The notes beneath the pieces were generated by a model that worked only from the letters and a program-made list of their open reading frames with translations, did no database searches and had not been told where the DNA came from. A stretch of DNA of 64,000 nt from an uncultured Acidobacteriota bacterium. GTDB taxonomy: Bacteria; Acidobacteriota; Terriglobia; Bryobacterales; Bryobacteraceae. Below are positions 44,739 through 52,407 of this stretch, piece by piece. Made by a program: the position numbers and the translations under genes. Location of the stretch: NCBI GenBank assembly GCA_902826605.1, contig CADEFM010000001.1:124001-188000 (forward strand), given 5' to 3'. Numbering within the stretch: the first letter of the stretch is position 1; each line of letters starts with the position of its first letter.

Positions 44739-45541
44739 AAGCACGGTGGAAGGCAGCAGCGGTAATATGTGCCGTCGCGGGGTACGCGTTGGCGTACGGT
44801 CAAGGCAAGACTGCGGCGGACGAGCGCGCCAAAAAAGTGATCAACGAAGCGGTCGCCGCGCTGGGCGGAGCGAAGTTTCTCAATGTGGAAGACCGCATTG
44901 AATCGGGCCGTGCATATTCGTTCTATCATGAGCGGCTGTCTGGCTTGTCGATCGCCAAAATCTACACCCGGTATCTGACTGTTGCTCCTTCGAAATCCGG
45001 TGCGGAACTTGGAATTCGAGAGCGGCAAGCGTTCGGAAAGAATCAGGACACGGCTACGGTCTTTCGCGAAGATGAAGCCGCGAACATCAACTGGCGTGGA
45101 GCGAAGCCGGTGCCGAAGGAGCAATTCGCTCGCTATAAAGATTCCATGTTGCGCAACATCTTCTACATCCTGCGGCAGCGTTTCAATGAACCCGGTCTGG
45201 TCTTTGAATCGCGCGGCGCGGCCGTGGTTGATTACCAGCCGGTGGAGGTCGTGGATATCATCGATTCAGAAAATCGACTGGTGACGGTGTACTTCCACCA
45301 ATCCACGAAGCTGCCCGTCGCGCAAAAATACTCCTGGCGCGATCCGGCGACGAAAGAACGGAACGATGAGACGACGCGTTTCGGCCGTTATCGCGATAAC
45401 GACGGCATCCAGTGGCCCCAGGAAATCACCCGCGAACGTAACGGCGAGAAAATCTATCAGATTTTCTCTGAATCGGTGACTTTCAACCAGGATCTGACGG
45501 ATGAGCTGTTCAATATAGCAGCGCTGCCTGCTAATAAGTAA
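44735..45541 (+). CDS. Secreted LolA-like or outer-membrane-associated protein, unknown function
   Basis: A 268-residue exported protein (signal peptide ending GYALAYGQ). The beta-rich sequence, with repeated lines like LVTVYFHQSTKLPVAQKYSW and DGIQWPQEITRERNGEKIY, recalls LolA/LolB-type lipoprotein-binding folds; I would not name a family. It is the third gene of the M16 operon and may assist or be a substrate of the peptidase pair. Confidence 0.72.
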   Translation: MKARWKAAAVICAVAGYALAYGQGKTAADERAKKVINEAVAALGGAKFLNVEDRIESGRAYSFYHERLSGLSIAKIYTRYLTVAPSKSGAELGIRERQAFGKNQDTATVFREDEAANINWRGAKPVPKEQFARYKDSMLRNIFYILRQRFNEPGLVFESRGAAVVDYQPVEVVDIIDSENRLVTVYFHQSTKLPVAQKYSWRDPATKERNDETTRFGRYRDNDGIQWPQEITRERNGEKIYQIFSESVTFNQDLTDELFNIAALPANK

Positions 45542-45568
45542 AGCAACCACCGGAGAACGTGGTTGCTT
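45541..45568 (+). terminator. Probable terminator hairpin after the M16 operon
   Basis: A perfect 10-bp stem AAGCAACCAC/GTGGTTGCTT (45541-45550 with 45559-45568) with an 8-nt loop, starting on the last base of the stop codon. The 3' arm ends in TT but there is no long U-tract, so termination may be partial or rho-assisted. Confidence 0.55.
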
Positions 45569-45571
45569 TGT

Positions 45572-45661
45572 GGGGGCTGGAGCGGCGGTGCGTCCAGGGT
45601 TAGGGACTCCTGCCGCCGGCCCGGAGGAAAGCCGGTGGGCGCTTGCCCACTTCCAGCTCCC
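45572..45661 (+). ncRNA. Candidate structured RNA (multi-helix, unknown class)
   Basis: A 10-bp closing helix with one G-U pair, GGGGGCTGGA (45572-45581) with TCCAGCTCCC (45652-45661), encloses three hairpins: 45583-45618 (CGGCGG/CCGCCG, inner GTCC/GGAC), 45621-45635 (CCGG/CCGG with loop AGGAAAG) and 45635-45650 (GTGGGC-GCTT-GCCCAC). It lies between the M16 operon hairpin and the NHL gene at 45773. It does not match tRNA, SRP RNA or the TPP and cobalamin riboswitch cores I checked. It may be a cis-regulatory leader or a small RNA. Confidence 0.45.
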
Positions 45662-45772
45662 AATTTGTTAGATGCGCCAACTCCCCTTAGGTTTCGTTTT
45701 CCCAATATGGATGGCGCTCGGCCTCCAGTTGGAGTAAAGTCATAAGGACGCCAGATTCGAGAGGAGATTCAC

Positions 45773-47032
45773 GTGAAGCGTAACGTATACATCGGAACCG
45801 GTTTTGTAGCGGTGCTCGCGACTCTTGGCACGGCTTCTTATCTGCTTAATAACAAGAGCATTGTTGAGGCTGCCACGACCACCGCGCCGCGCTTTGAAGT
45901 GGACCCACTGTGGCCCAAACCGCTTCCCAATCACTGGCTGATGGGACAGACAATCGGCGTGACGGTGGACGCGCAGGATCACATCTGGATCATCCATCGG
46001 GCGGGATCTCTGGAGGCGGGGGAACAGCACCTGACGGCCAAGATCGCCCAATGCTGCGCGGCTGCGCCGCCAGTGCTCGTATTCGATCAAGCGGGAAACC
46101 TGATCAACAGTTGGGGTGGGAAGGGCCAAGGATATGATTGGCCGGATTCCAATCACGGAATCTTTGTGGATTTCAAAGGCAACGTATGGATCGGTGGTAA
46201 CGGCCGCGGTCCCGCCAGTGGCCGGGGCGCACTCAACGGACAGGACGAGGAACTAGCCACTGGCGCGCGCGGGCCGGGCGGCCGCGTGGATCCTTTTTCC
46301 GATAATCAGGTTCTGAAATTCACCCAACAGGGCAAGTTTCTGCTGCAGATCGGAAAACCCAAGAGCAGCAAGGGCAGCAACGATATCGAGAACTTGAGGC
46401 TTCCGGCAAAAGCCACGGTGGATCCCAAGACCAACGAATTGTATGTTGCCGACGGCTATGGTAATCACCGTGTGATCGTATTCGACGCGGAAACCGGGAA
46501 GTACAAGCGGCATTGGGGCGCTTATGGCAAGGTGCCCAGTGATGCGCCGCTGCCTCCGTACAATCCGACCGCGCCGCCGGACCAGCAGTTCCGCAATCCG
46601 GTGCATTGCGCGGAACTTTCCAATGACGGGATGTTGTACGTGTGCGACCGGCAGAACGACCGTATCCAGGTTTTTAATCCAGACGGGACGTTCTTGAAGG
46701 AAGGCTACGTCAACAAGGAAACCCTGGGGTCAGGATCGGCATGGGACATAGCATTCTCGAAAGATGCCCAGCAGAAATACATCTATATGGCCGATGGCGA
46801 GAACAACAGAGTGCATATTATCGACCGCTTGTCCCTGGAATTACTGACGAGCTTCGGCGAAGGCGGGCGGCAGCCAGGCGAGTTTTATGGAGTGCACAGC
46901 ATCGCGACCGATTCCAAAGGCAACGTCTATACCACAGAGACGTATCGGGGGCAGCGGCTGCAAAAGTTCGTGTACAAAGGTTTGGGTCCCATTACTGCGA
47001 AGGACCAAGGCGTAGTCTGGCCGAAAAAGTAA
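45773..47032 (+). CDS. Secreted NHL-repeat beta-propeller protein
   Basis: 419 residues with a signal/anchor helix (VYIGTGFVAVLATLGTASYL) and NHL-type blades: GVTVDAQDHIWIIHRAGS, HGIFVDFKGNVWIGG, VDPKTNELYVADGYGNHRVI, LYVCDRQNDRIQVFNPDGTF, DSKGNVYTTETYRGQRLQKF. It is probably a periplasmic binding propeller. AGAGGAG precedes the GTG start. Only 3 nt separate it from the GMC oxidoreductase, suggesting they work together. Confidence 0.87.
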   Translation: MKRNVYIGTGFVAVLATLGTASYLLNNKSIVEAATTTAPRFEVDPLWPKPLPNHWLMGQTIGVTVDAQDHIWIIHRAGSLEAGEQHLTAKIAQCCAAAPPVLVFDQAGNLINSWGGKGQGYDWPDSNHGIFVDFKGNVWIGGNGRGPASGRGALNGQDEELATGARGPGGRVDPFSDNQVLKFTQQGKFLLQIGKPKSSKGSNDIENLRLPAKATVDPKTNELYVADGYGNHRVIVFDAETGKYKRHWGAYGKVPSDAPLPPYNPTAPPDQQFRNPVHCAELSNDGMLYVCDRQNDRIQVFNPDGTFLKEGYVNKETLGSGSAWDIAFSKDAQQKYIYMADGENNRVHIIDRLSLELLTSFGEGGRQPGEFYGVHSIATDSKGNVYTTETYRGQRLQKFVYKGLGPITAKDQGVVWPKK

Positions 47033-47035
47033 TGG

Positions 47036-48742
47036 ATGGCCACGACTCTTAAACCCGTAGACGTAGCAGTCATTGGACTTGGCGCGGCCGGCGGCGTGGC
47101 TGTCTTGCCGCTGGCGCGCGCCGGACTAAAGATCGCGGGGATCGAGGCCGGCACATGGATGGGGCCGCGCGACTACCACGCGGACGAAATTTACAATAAC
47201 GCCCGGCGGCTAGTGACGTCGGTACCGAAGGCGCAACGCGAAATCCCCACGGTCCGCGCCGATCCGTCGCAACGCGCCCGGCCAGCCGCGCTGCAACACC
47301 CCATGATGAACGCCGTCGGCGGCACGTCGATTCATTATTGGGCGCAAAGCTGGCGACTAAAGCCGTGGGATTTCCATGCTCGTTCAGAAACGATCCGGCG
47401 GTACGGAGCGAACGCGATTCCCAAAGGATCCACGCTCGAGGACTGGCCGATTACTTACGACGAGCTGGAGCCTTACTACGACTTGGTGGAGTGGGAGGTC
47501 GGCGTTTCCGGCAAGGCTGGCAACATTCGCGGGCAGATCGATCCGCGCGGGAATATTTTCGAGGGTCCGCGCCAGCGTGAGTATCCCATGCCTGCTTTGC
47601 GCAGCACCGAATTCATCGACCGCATGGCGGAGACGGCCAAACGGTTGGGATGGCATCCGTTCCACCCCCCGGCGGCGATCAATACACAATCTCGAAATAG
47701 CCGTCCCGGGTGCGCTTATCATGGCTATTGCGCCACAGGCGGATGCCACGTGAATGCAAAGGGTTCTACGGCGGTCAGCACCATCCCGGAAGCGATCAAG
47801 ACCAAGAACCTGACGATCCACGATTTGGCCCATGTGACGCGAATCGTTGCCGATTCCAACGCGCGAGTCACCGGCGTGAATTATTTGCGTAACGGCCAGG
47901 AATTCTTTCAGCCGGCGAAAGTGGTGTTGCTCGCAGGCTACACATATGAGAATTCGCGCCTGCTGCACCTTTCGAAATCGAACGCGTTTCCTCAAGGACT
48001 TTCCAACAATCACGGGCAGGTTGGCAAGCACTATTTCGCGCATTACCAGGGAGCGGTGACCGCGCTGTTTCCGTTCGACGTAAATATCTGGTACGGCTTA
48101 CCCGCGCAGGGCATTACGGTGGATGATTTCGCCGACGACGCCTTCGATCATGCTGGCCTGGGTTTCATTGGCGGCACCAGCATGCACGTGCGGACGGAGC
48201 GCCATCCGATTGAAGGGGCCTCCACGAGCACGTACGGGCGCGCGCCCATGTGGGGGCCGGCCTGGAAGAAATTCGTGCGGGAAAACGCCGCCCGTGTGGC
48301 CATGAGTTATCTGCAGACTTCAACGTTTCCCTATGAGTCGTGTTATCTAGACCTGGACCCCGAAGTTAAGGACCCGCTGGGAGATCCCGTGTGCCGCATC
48401 ACAACCGGAGGCCCTAAGGAAAATGAAACGCGCGCGATTCGGCACGCTTTTCAGAAAATGGAGCAGTGGTACCGGGAGACTGGAGCCGTCGCGGTTGAAT
48501 CGAGCAATCCCGGCGTTCCAGCGCTCACCACACACGCTTACGGTGGCACCCGCATGGGCGACAATCCGGAAACGAACGTCCTGAACCGCTGGGGGTTCTC
48601 GCATGAGGTTGCGAATTTGGGAGTACTGGGAGCGTCCGTGATGGGCACCAGCGGAGCGCGTAACCCTACACTGACCGTGCAGGCGCTGGCGTGGCGTACA
48701 GCGGACCATCTGGCGAAGAACTGGAAGTCCATCGCTGGTTAG
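47036..48742 (+). CDS. GMC-family FAD oxidoreductase
   Basis: 568 residues: N-terminal FAD motif VAVIGLGAAGGVAVLPLARA, ALQHPMMNAVGGTSIHYWAQ, and C-terminal GMC domain ending ARNPTLTVQALAWRTADHLA with the active-site His in TTHAYGGTRMG. The cysteines CAYHGYCATGGCHV suggest an extra metal or disulfide site typical of the gluconate/fructose-type dehydrogenase branch. Oxidises alcohols or sugars. No obvious signal peptide; it may be exported with a partner. Confidence 0.88.
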   Translation: MATTLKPVDVAVIGLGAAGGVAVLPLARAGLKIAGIEAGTWMGPRDYHADEIYNNARRLVTSVPKAQREIPTVRADPSQRARPAALQHPMMNAVGGTSIHYWAQSWRLKPWDFHARSETIRRYGANAIPKGSTLEDWPITYDELEPYYDLVEWEVGVSGKAGNIRGQIDPRGNIFEGPRQREYPMPALRSTEFIDRMAETAKRLGWHPFHPPAAINTQSRNSRPGCAYHGYCATGGCHVNAKGSTAVSTIPEAIKTKNLTIHDLAHVTRIVADSNARVTGVNYLRNGQEFFQPAKVVLLAGYTYENSRLLHLSKSNAFPQGLSNNHGQVGKHYFAHYQGAVTALFPFDVNIWYGLPAQGITVDDFADDAFDHAGLGFIGGTSMHVRTERHPIEGASTSTYGRAPMWGPAWKKFVRENAARVAMSYLQTSTFPYESCYLDLDPEVKDPLGDPVCRITTGGPKENETRAIRHAFQKMEQWYRETGAVAVESSNPGVPALTTHAYGGTRMGDNPETNVLNRWGFSHEVANLGVLGASVMGTSGARNPTLTVQALAWRTADHLAKNWKSIAG

Positions 48743-48748
48743 GAGAAG

Positions 48749-49816
48749 TTAAGGGGCTACGATCTTAAATTTTTGAATTTTTTTGCCCCGATTCTCGGCA
48801 ACATATACGTTGCCTTGTGAATCGACGGCGATGCCGTGCGCTTGATCGAATTGACCAGGAAAACGTCCAGGGCGCCCGAAATGCGATAGCCTTTTCCCGC
48901 TCTGACGGTCGATAATTTCGATCTGAGAGCTGTTCTGGTTGATCAGATAGATGAATTTCTGGCCCGGATCGCGGGAAAAATCGAGCGCTACGGCCGATCC
49001 ACCGGTCTCCTTCGGTTTTCCATCGGCCGGCGGAGTGTGAGGCTTCCAAGGGACTTCAATGGTTTTCAGGAGCTTGCCCATCTTGTCATAGACCTGAATT
49101 CGGGATGCTTCCCGGTTACAGACGTACACCATGCCATCGCGACTCATGCTCATGCAGTGCACGCTTTCCATGCCTTCAGGCTGCCATTGGCGCAGAAATT
49201 TACCCGCGCGGTCCATTACCGCGATGCGACGGTTTACGCCGCGGCCTTCGCCGTCGGCGACATAAATATCTCCGTTGTGAGGATCGACGAAGATACTGGA
49301 AGGCATGTAGAACTGCGCCGCGTTCGAGTTCAACGGTTTGCCTTTAGCGGTGCCATCGGAGGAATCGAACACGCCTTTCTTCCCGATCTGTTGCAGCAAT
49401 TTGGAGCCGTCGTGAGAATACTTTTGCACCATACCAGAAGGCGCGCTGCCGATCCAAACATTGTTGTCCTTATCGAAGGTGCAACTGTGAAGGCGTGGAT
49501 CCAGGATATTGAGGTCGCCCCAGAACCGGACTACATTCCCGGCCGGGTCGAACTCAATGATAGGGGGCGCCATGTGTCCGGAATTGAGATCGCCTTCGAG
49601 GACATCCTGGCGGTTGAGGATCAATACGTGGTCCTGGTTGTCTATACACACCCCGCCGAGCCCTCCGAGAACCCAGCGGTCGGGCAGCTGTTTGGGCCAG
49701 GTTAGGTCCACCTCATATTTCGGCGCCGTAGTCTGCGCGATTGCAAGGGACGGAATCAGCACTGCTGCCGCGATCAGCAGCCCAGTACAGGTCTTTATCG
49801 AGAAGGGGGCATTCAT
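48749..49816 (-). CDS. Secreted NHL-repeat protein
   Basis: A signal peptide (LLIAAAVLIPSLAIAQ) and about 325 residues of beta-propeller: VCIDNQDHVLILNRQDV, CTFDKDNNVWIGSAPSG, DPHNGDIYVADGEGRGVNRR, SRDGMVYVCNREASRIQVYD, AVDSQGNVYVAENRGKKIQK. Related to the propeller at 45773-47032, each starting near the ATTAPKYEVD or APRFEVD type motif; converges on the GMC gene. Function unknown, probably ligand binding. Confidence 0.85.
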   Translation of the reverse strand: MNAPFSIKTCTGLLIAAAVLIPSLAIAQTTAPKYEVDLTWPKQLPDRWVLGGLGGVCIDNQDHVLILNRQDVLEGDLNSGHMAPPIIEFDPAGNVVRFWGDLNILDPRLHSCTFDKDNNVWIGSAPSGMVQKYSHDGSKLLQQIGKKGVFDSSDGTAKGKPLNSNAAQFYMPSSIFVDPHNGDIYVADGEGRGVNRRIAVMDRAGKFLRQWQPEGMESVHCMSMSRDGMVYVCNREASRIQVYDKMGKLLKTIEVPWKPHTPPADGKPKETGGSAVALDFSRDPGQKFIYLINQNSSQIEIIDRQSGKRLSHFGRPGRFPGQFDQAHGIAVDSQGNVYVAENRGKKIQKFKIVAP

Positions 49817-49843
49817 ACTCGTTAGTCCTTAGCAGCGCCTATT

Positions 49844-51016
49844 CTAGCAGGCTGGGAGCCAGGATGGTGATTCGGTAACATTCATCCAGCCGTGATGGCG
49901 GTGGCTTTCCAGTGCGGCTTCAAGGATCTGGATTTGCCGGAGGCCGTCCTGAAACTGCGGAAAATCCGGCTTGGCGGCGGGGTATTCAATGGCAGCGTAA
50001 AAGCGTCGAAAGACTTGTTTGAAGGTATCATCGTAGCCTTCGCTGTGGCCCCCCGGATAGTCGGCATAAGGCTGTGCGGCTGGCTTCAGCAGGGACGGGT
50101 CTTTGATCAGGATCTGGTTATTTACGTTGCGGTTACCGATCCACAATTCATCGGGGCGCTCGCCGTCCCAAGCGATGGAGGCTTTCGTTCCGAAAATTTC
50201 AAATCGAAAACTGTTCTTGCGTCCCGCAGCCACCTGGCTGACGGTGAATGCGCCGCGTGCCCGCTCCCCGAGACGAAAGATCGCCGAGCCGAAATCTTCA
50301 GTATGGACGGCGACAGATTCGTAATCGCTGGGGCTGGGTAGTTTGCCGGCGAAGCTCTCGACCGAGTGCTTGGGACGTTTGCGAACGGGGAGGAACGTCT
50401 GAAGATCGGCGCAGATAGACTGGATACGGAGGCCGGTAAGGTGCTCAATCATGTCGCACCAATGGGACCCTATGTCCGCCATCACGCCCGAAGGGCCGTT
50501 GTGTCTTGATTCCAGACGCCAATTCCAGTCCGTATCGTACAAGAGCCAATCTTGAGAATAGGCGCCCTGAGCAACGAGGATGTCACCCAAATCGCCGTCC
50601 TCGCGCATGCGGCGGATGTGCTGCACCACGGGATAAGAGCGCAAGTTATAACAGGTGCAATTGCGGAGATTCTTGTCAGCCGCGAGAGCCACCAATTCCT
50701 GGGCTTCTGCGACGGAGATGGCCAGGGGCTTTTCACACAGAACGTGCTTTCCCGCTAGCAAAGCCGCTTTGGCGATGGGGAAGTGCAGAGCGTTGGGCGT
50801 GCAGATGTGTACGGCGTCCACAGATGGACTATTCAGGACGTCGTGAAAGTCGGCGGAGGCGCCCGGAAGTCCGTGGGCCTCCGCGAATGCCCGGGCCTTC
50901 TCCAGGGTGCCGGCAACTATGGTGGTGACCTGCACGTTACCCAGCCGCCGCAATGCTTCCAGATGAGTGCGGCCCATGAAACCCGATCCGATAATTGCAG
51001 CCGTAAAAGCGCGCAT
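49844..51016 (-). CDS. Gfo/Idh/MocA-family oxidoreductase
   Basis: 390 residues from ATG 51016. Rossmann GxGxxG in AAIIGSGFMGRTHLEAL, EKPLAISVAEAQELV (catalytic Lys) and GSHWCDMIEHLTG. NAD(P)-dependent sugar or inositol dehydrogenase family; substrate unknown. Its ATG lies 2 nt past the stop of the isomerase gene, giving an isomerase-dehydrogenase pair typical of sugar acid or inositol catabolism. A longer frame from 51226 runs over the isomerase gene and is rejected. Confidence 0.87.
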   Translation of the reverse strand: MRAFTAAIIGSGFMGRTHLEALRRLGNVQVTTIVAGTLEKARAFAEAHGLPGASADFHDVLNSPSVDAVHICTPNALHFPIAKAALLAGKHVLCEKPLAISVAEAQELVALAADKNLRNCTCYNLRSYPVVQHIRRMREDGDLGDILVAQGAYSQDWLLYDTDWNWRLESRHNGPSGVMADIGSHWCDMIEHLTGLRIQSICADLQTFLPVRKRPKHSVESFAGKLPSPSDYESVAVHTEDFGSAIFRLGERARGAFTVSQVAAGRKNSFRFEIFGTKASIAWDGERPDELWIGNRNVNNQILIKDPSLLKPAAQPYADYPGGHSEGYDDTFKQVFRRFYAAIEYPAAKPDFPQFQDGLRQIQILEAALESHRHHGWMNVTESPSWLPAC

Positions 51017-51018
51017 AG

Positions 51019-51978
51019 CTACACCCACCATGCGGCGGCTGGTTTCTCGCCGGGAACGATCTGCTTTAAGAAAGATGCCGCCCGGCTCAGGCCTTCGCCT
51101 GGAGAAAGCAGACTGTCTTCGTGCTCGATCGACAGAACATAATCGTAGCCAAACATGCGCAGTGTAGAGACGAATTCGCGCCACCATTCCTCGCCATGTC
51201 CGTAGCCGCAGGTGCGGAAGATCCAACTTCGGTTGCGTTCATCGGTGTACGGTTTGGTATCGAGCACGCCGGCCATGGGTAAATTGCGGTCGTATATTTG
51301 GGTGTCTTTGGCGTGAACGTGAAATATCGCATCGCCCAGCAGCCGCACGGCGGCGATGGGATCGATGGCCTGCCAGAACATGTGGCTGGGGTCATAATTG
51401 CATCCGATAGCGGTGCCCGCGATGGCGCGCAGTTTCAAGAGAGACTCGGGATTGTATACGACGAAGCCTGGGTGCATTTCAATCGCGACTTTCACGCCAT
51501 GATCCGAGGCGAATTGGGCGTGCCTGGTCCAATAGGGCGCGACTACGTCGTCCCACTGCCATTTCAAGACTTCGAGGAATTCGGGAGGCCACGGGCAGGT
51601 AACCCAGTTGGGTTGTTTCGCGCCCGGCGCATCGCCCGGACAGCCCGAGAAATCCACTACCACCGAGACGCCCAGTTTTTCGGCGAGGAGGATCGTTTTC
51701 CGGCTTATATCCTGATCGCGTTTGGCACGCGCGGCGTCCGGATGCAGAGGGTTGCCGTGGCAACTCAGCGCACTGATTGTGAAACCTTCCCCGGTGATCG
51801 TGCTCTTGAATTCCTGAAGTGCAGCAGCATTTTCGAGCATTGCTAGCTTGCAATGGGCATCGCCCGGATAATTGCCGGTGCCGAGTTCAAACGTGTCGAT
51901 ATCGTGACTCTTCAGCGTGGCGAGAACTTCCCGCAGACTAAGATCCGATAGCAGCGGGGTGAAAACACCGACTTTCAA
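51019..51978 (-). CDS. Sugar phosphate isomerase/epimerase (TIM barrel, AP endonuclease 2 fold)
   Basis: 319 residues of xylose-isomerase-like TIM barrel: TFELGTGNYPGDAHC, ISALSCHGNPLHPD, VAIEMHPGFVVYN, IGCNYDPSHMFWQAID, IFHVHAKDTQIYD, and SIEHEDSLL with metal-binding Glu, His and Asp residues. It probably isomerises or dehydrates a sugar or inositol intermediate; often linked to the Gfo/Idh gene that follows. Confidence 0.88.
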   Translation of the reverse strand: MKVGVFTPLLSDLSLREVLATLKSHDIDTFELGTGNYPGDAHCKLAMLENAAALQEFKSTITGEGFTISALSCHGNPLHPDAARAKRDQDISRKTILLAEKLGVSVVVDFSGCPGDAPGAKQPNWVTCPWPPEFLEVLKWQWDDVVAPYWTRHAQFASDHGVKVAIEMHPGFVVYNPESLLKLRAIAGTAIGCNYDPSHMFWQAIDPIAAVRLLGDAIFHVHAKDTQIYDRNLPMAGVLDTKPYTDERNRSWIFRTCGYGHGEEWWREFVSTLRMFGYDYVLSIEHEDSLLSPGEGLSRAASFLKQIVPGEKPAAAWWV

Positions 51979-52007
51979 AATAGACTCCTTCCCATTCCCG
52001 CATTAGT

Positions 52008-52081
52008 GCCGCGGCGAGCGCAGCGTGCCCGTGGGGATGATGAGCTGTTCTGGTCTTACGAGCGGGCACGGTTTCCGCGGC
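52008..52081. repeat. Long imperfect inverted repeat
   Basis: Nested arms GCCGCGG/CCGCGGC (52008-52014, 52075-52081) and CGTGCCCG/CGGGCACG (52024-52031, 52063-52070) enclose a 31-nt loop. It lies about 30-100 nt upstream of the isomerase start and may be part of its leader (on the reverse strand) or an extragenic palindrome. Confidence 0.4.
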
Positions 52082-52174
52082 GATCCAGGAAAACACTCTA
52101 AGTCTAGCAGGCGTTTCGCGAAGATCCGCCGTGGTGGCGCTCCTCGTCAGAGCTTCAGTTGCTAAGGTTCGGGG

Positions 52175-52324
52175 GTGACGGGACTCTCGCGGCAAGAAGC
52201 CGCACGAAGGCTGATCGACGCCGGATATAGCGAGCTCCCCACGTCGATGCCGCGGGGTATTGTGGAACCGATGTTGTTGCTGCTGGTGGATTGCTGCTCC
52301 ATCTATTGTGGAAGACGCGCTTAG
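52175..52324 (+). pseudogene. P-type ATPase N-terminal remnant
   Basis: The forward frame from a GTG at 52175 to a TAG at 52322 reads GLSRQEAARRLIDAGYSELP and, further on, IVEPMLLLLVDCCSIY. This closely follows the N-terminal domain of cation-transporting P-type ATPases (GLSxxEAARRLxxxGxNELP ... EPMLLLLL). The segment between the two blocks is shorter than in the family, and the reading continues in a shifted frame (EDALREV) before ending. The ATPase body is absent. Fragment of a decayed or deleted gene in the 429-nt gap between the isomerase and HupE-like genes. Confidence 0.55.
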
Positions 52325-52407
52325 AGAAGTTCCATCCAATACTCTGGGCCAGAAAGAAGTCAAGGCTGTGTTTTGGGTATGATGTTGGGCGGCAGTAGAT
52401 CCCAGGT

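Noticed and set aside
45572..45661. SRP RNA or RNase P RNA
   Set aside because: The GGAGGAAAG loop is reminiscent, but the surrounding helices, length and other conserved bases do not fit either.
51979..52407. Reverse-strand ORFs covering the spacer (51938-52435 and 52155-52559)
   Set aside because: Low-complexity translations without family features; they are shadows of the isomerase leader, ATPase remnant and HupE-like gene.
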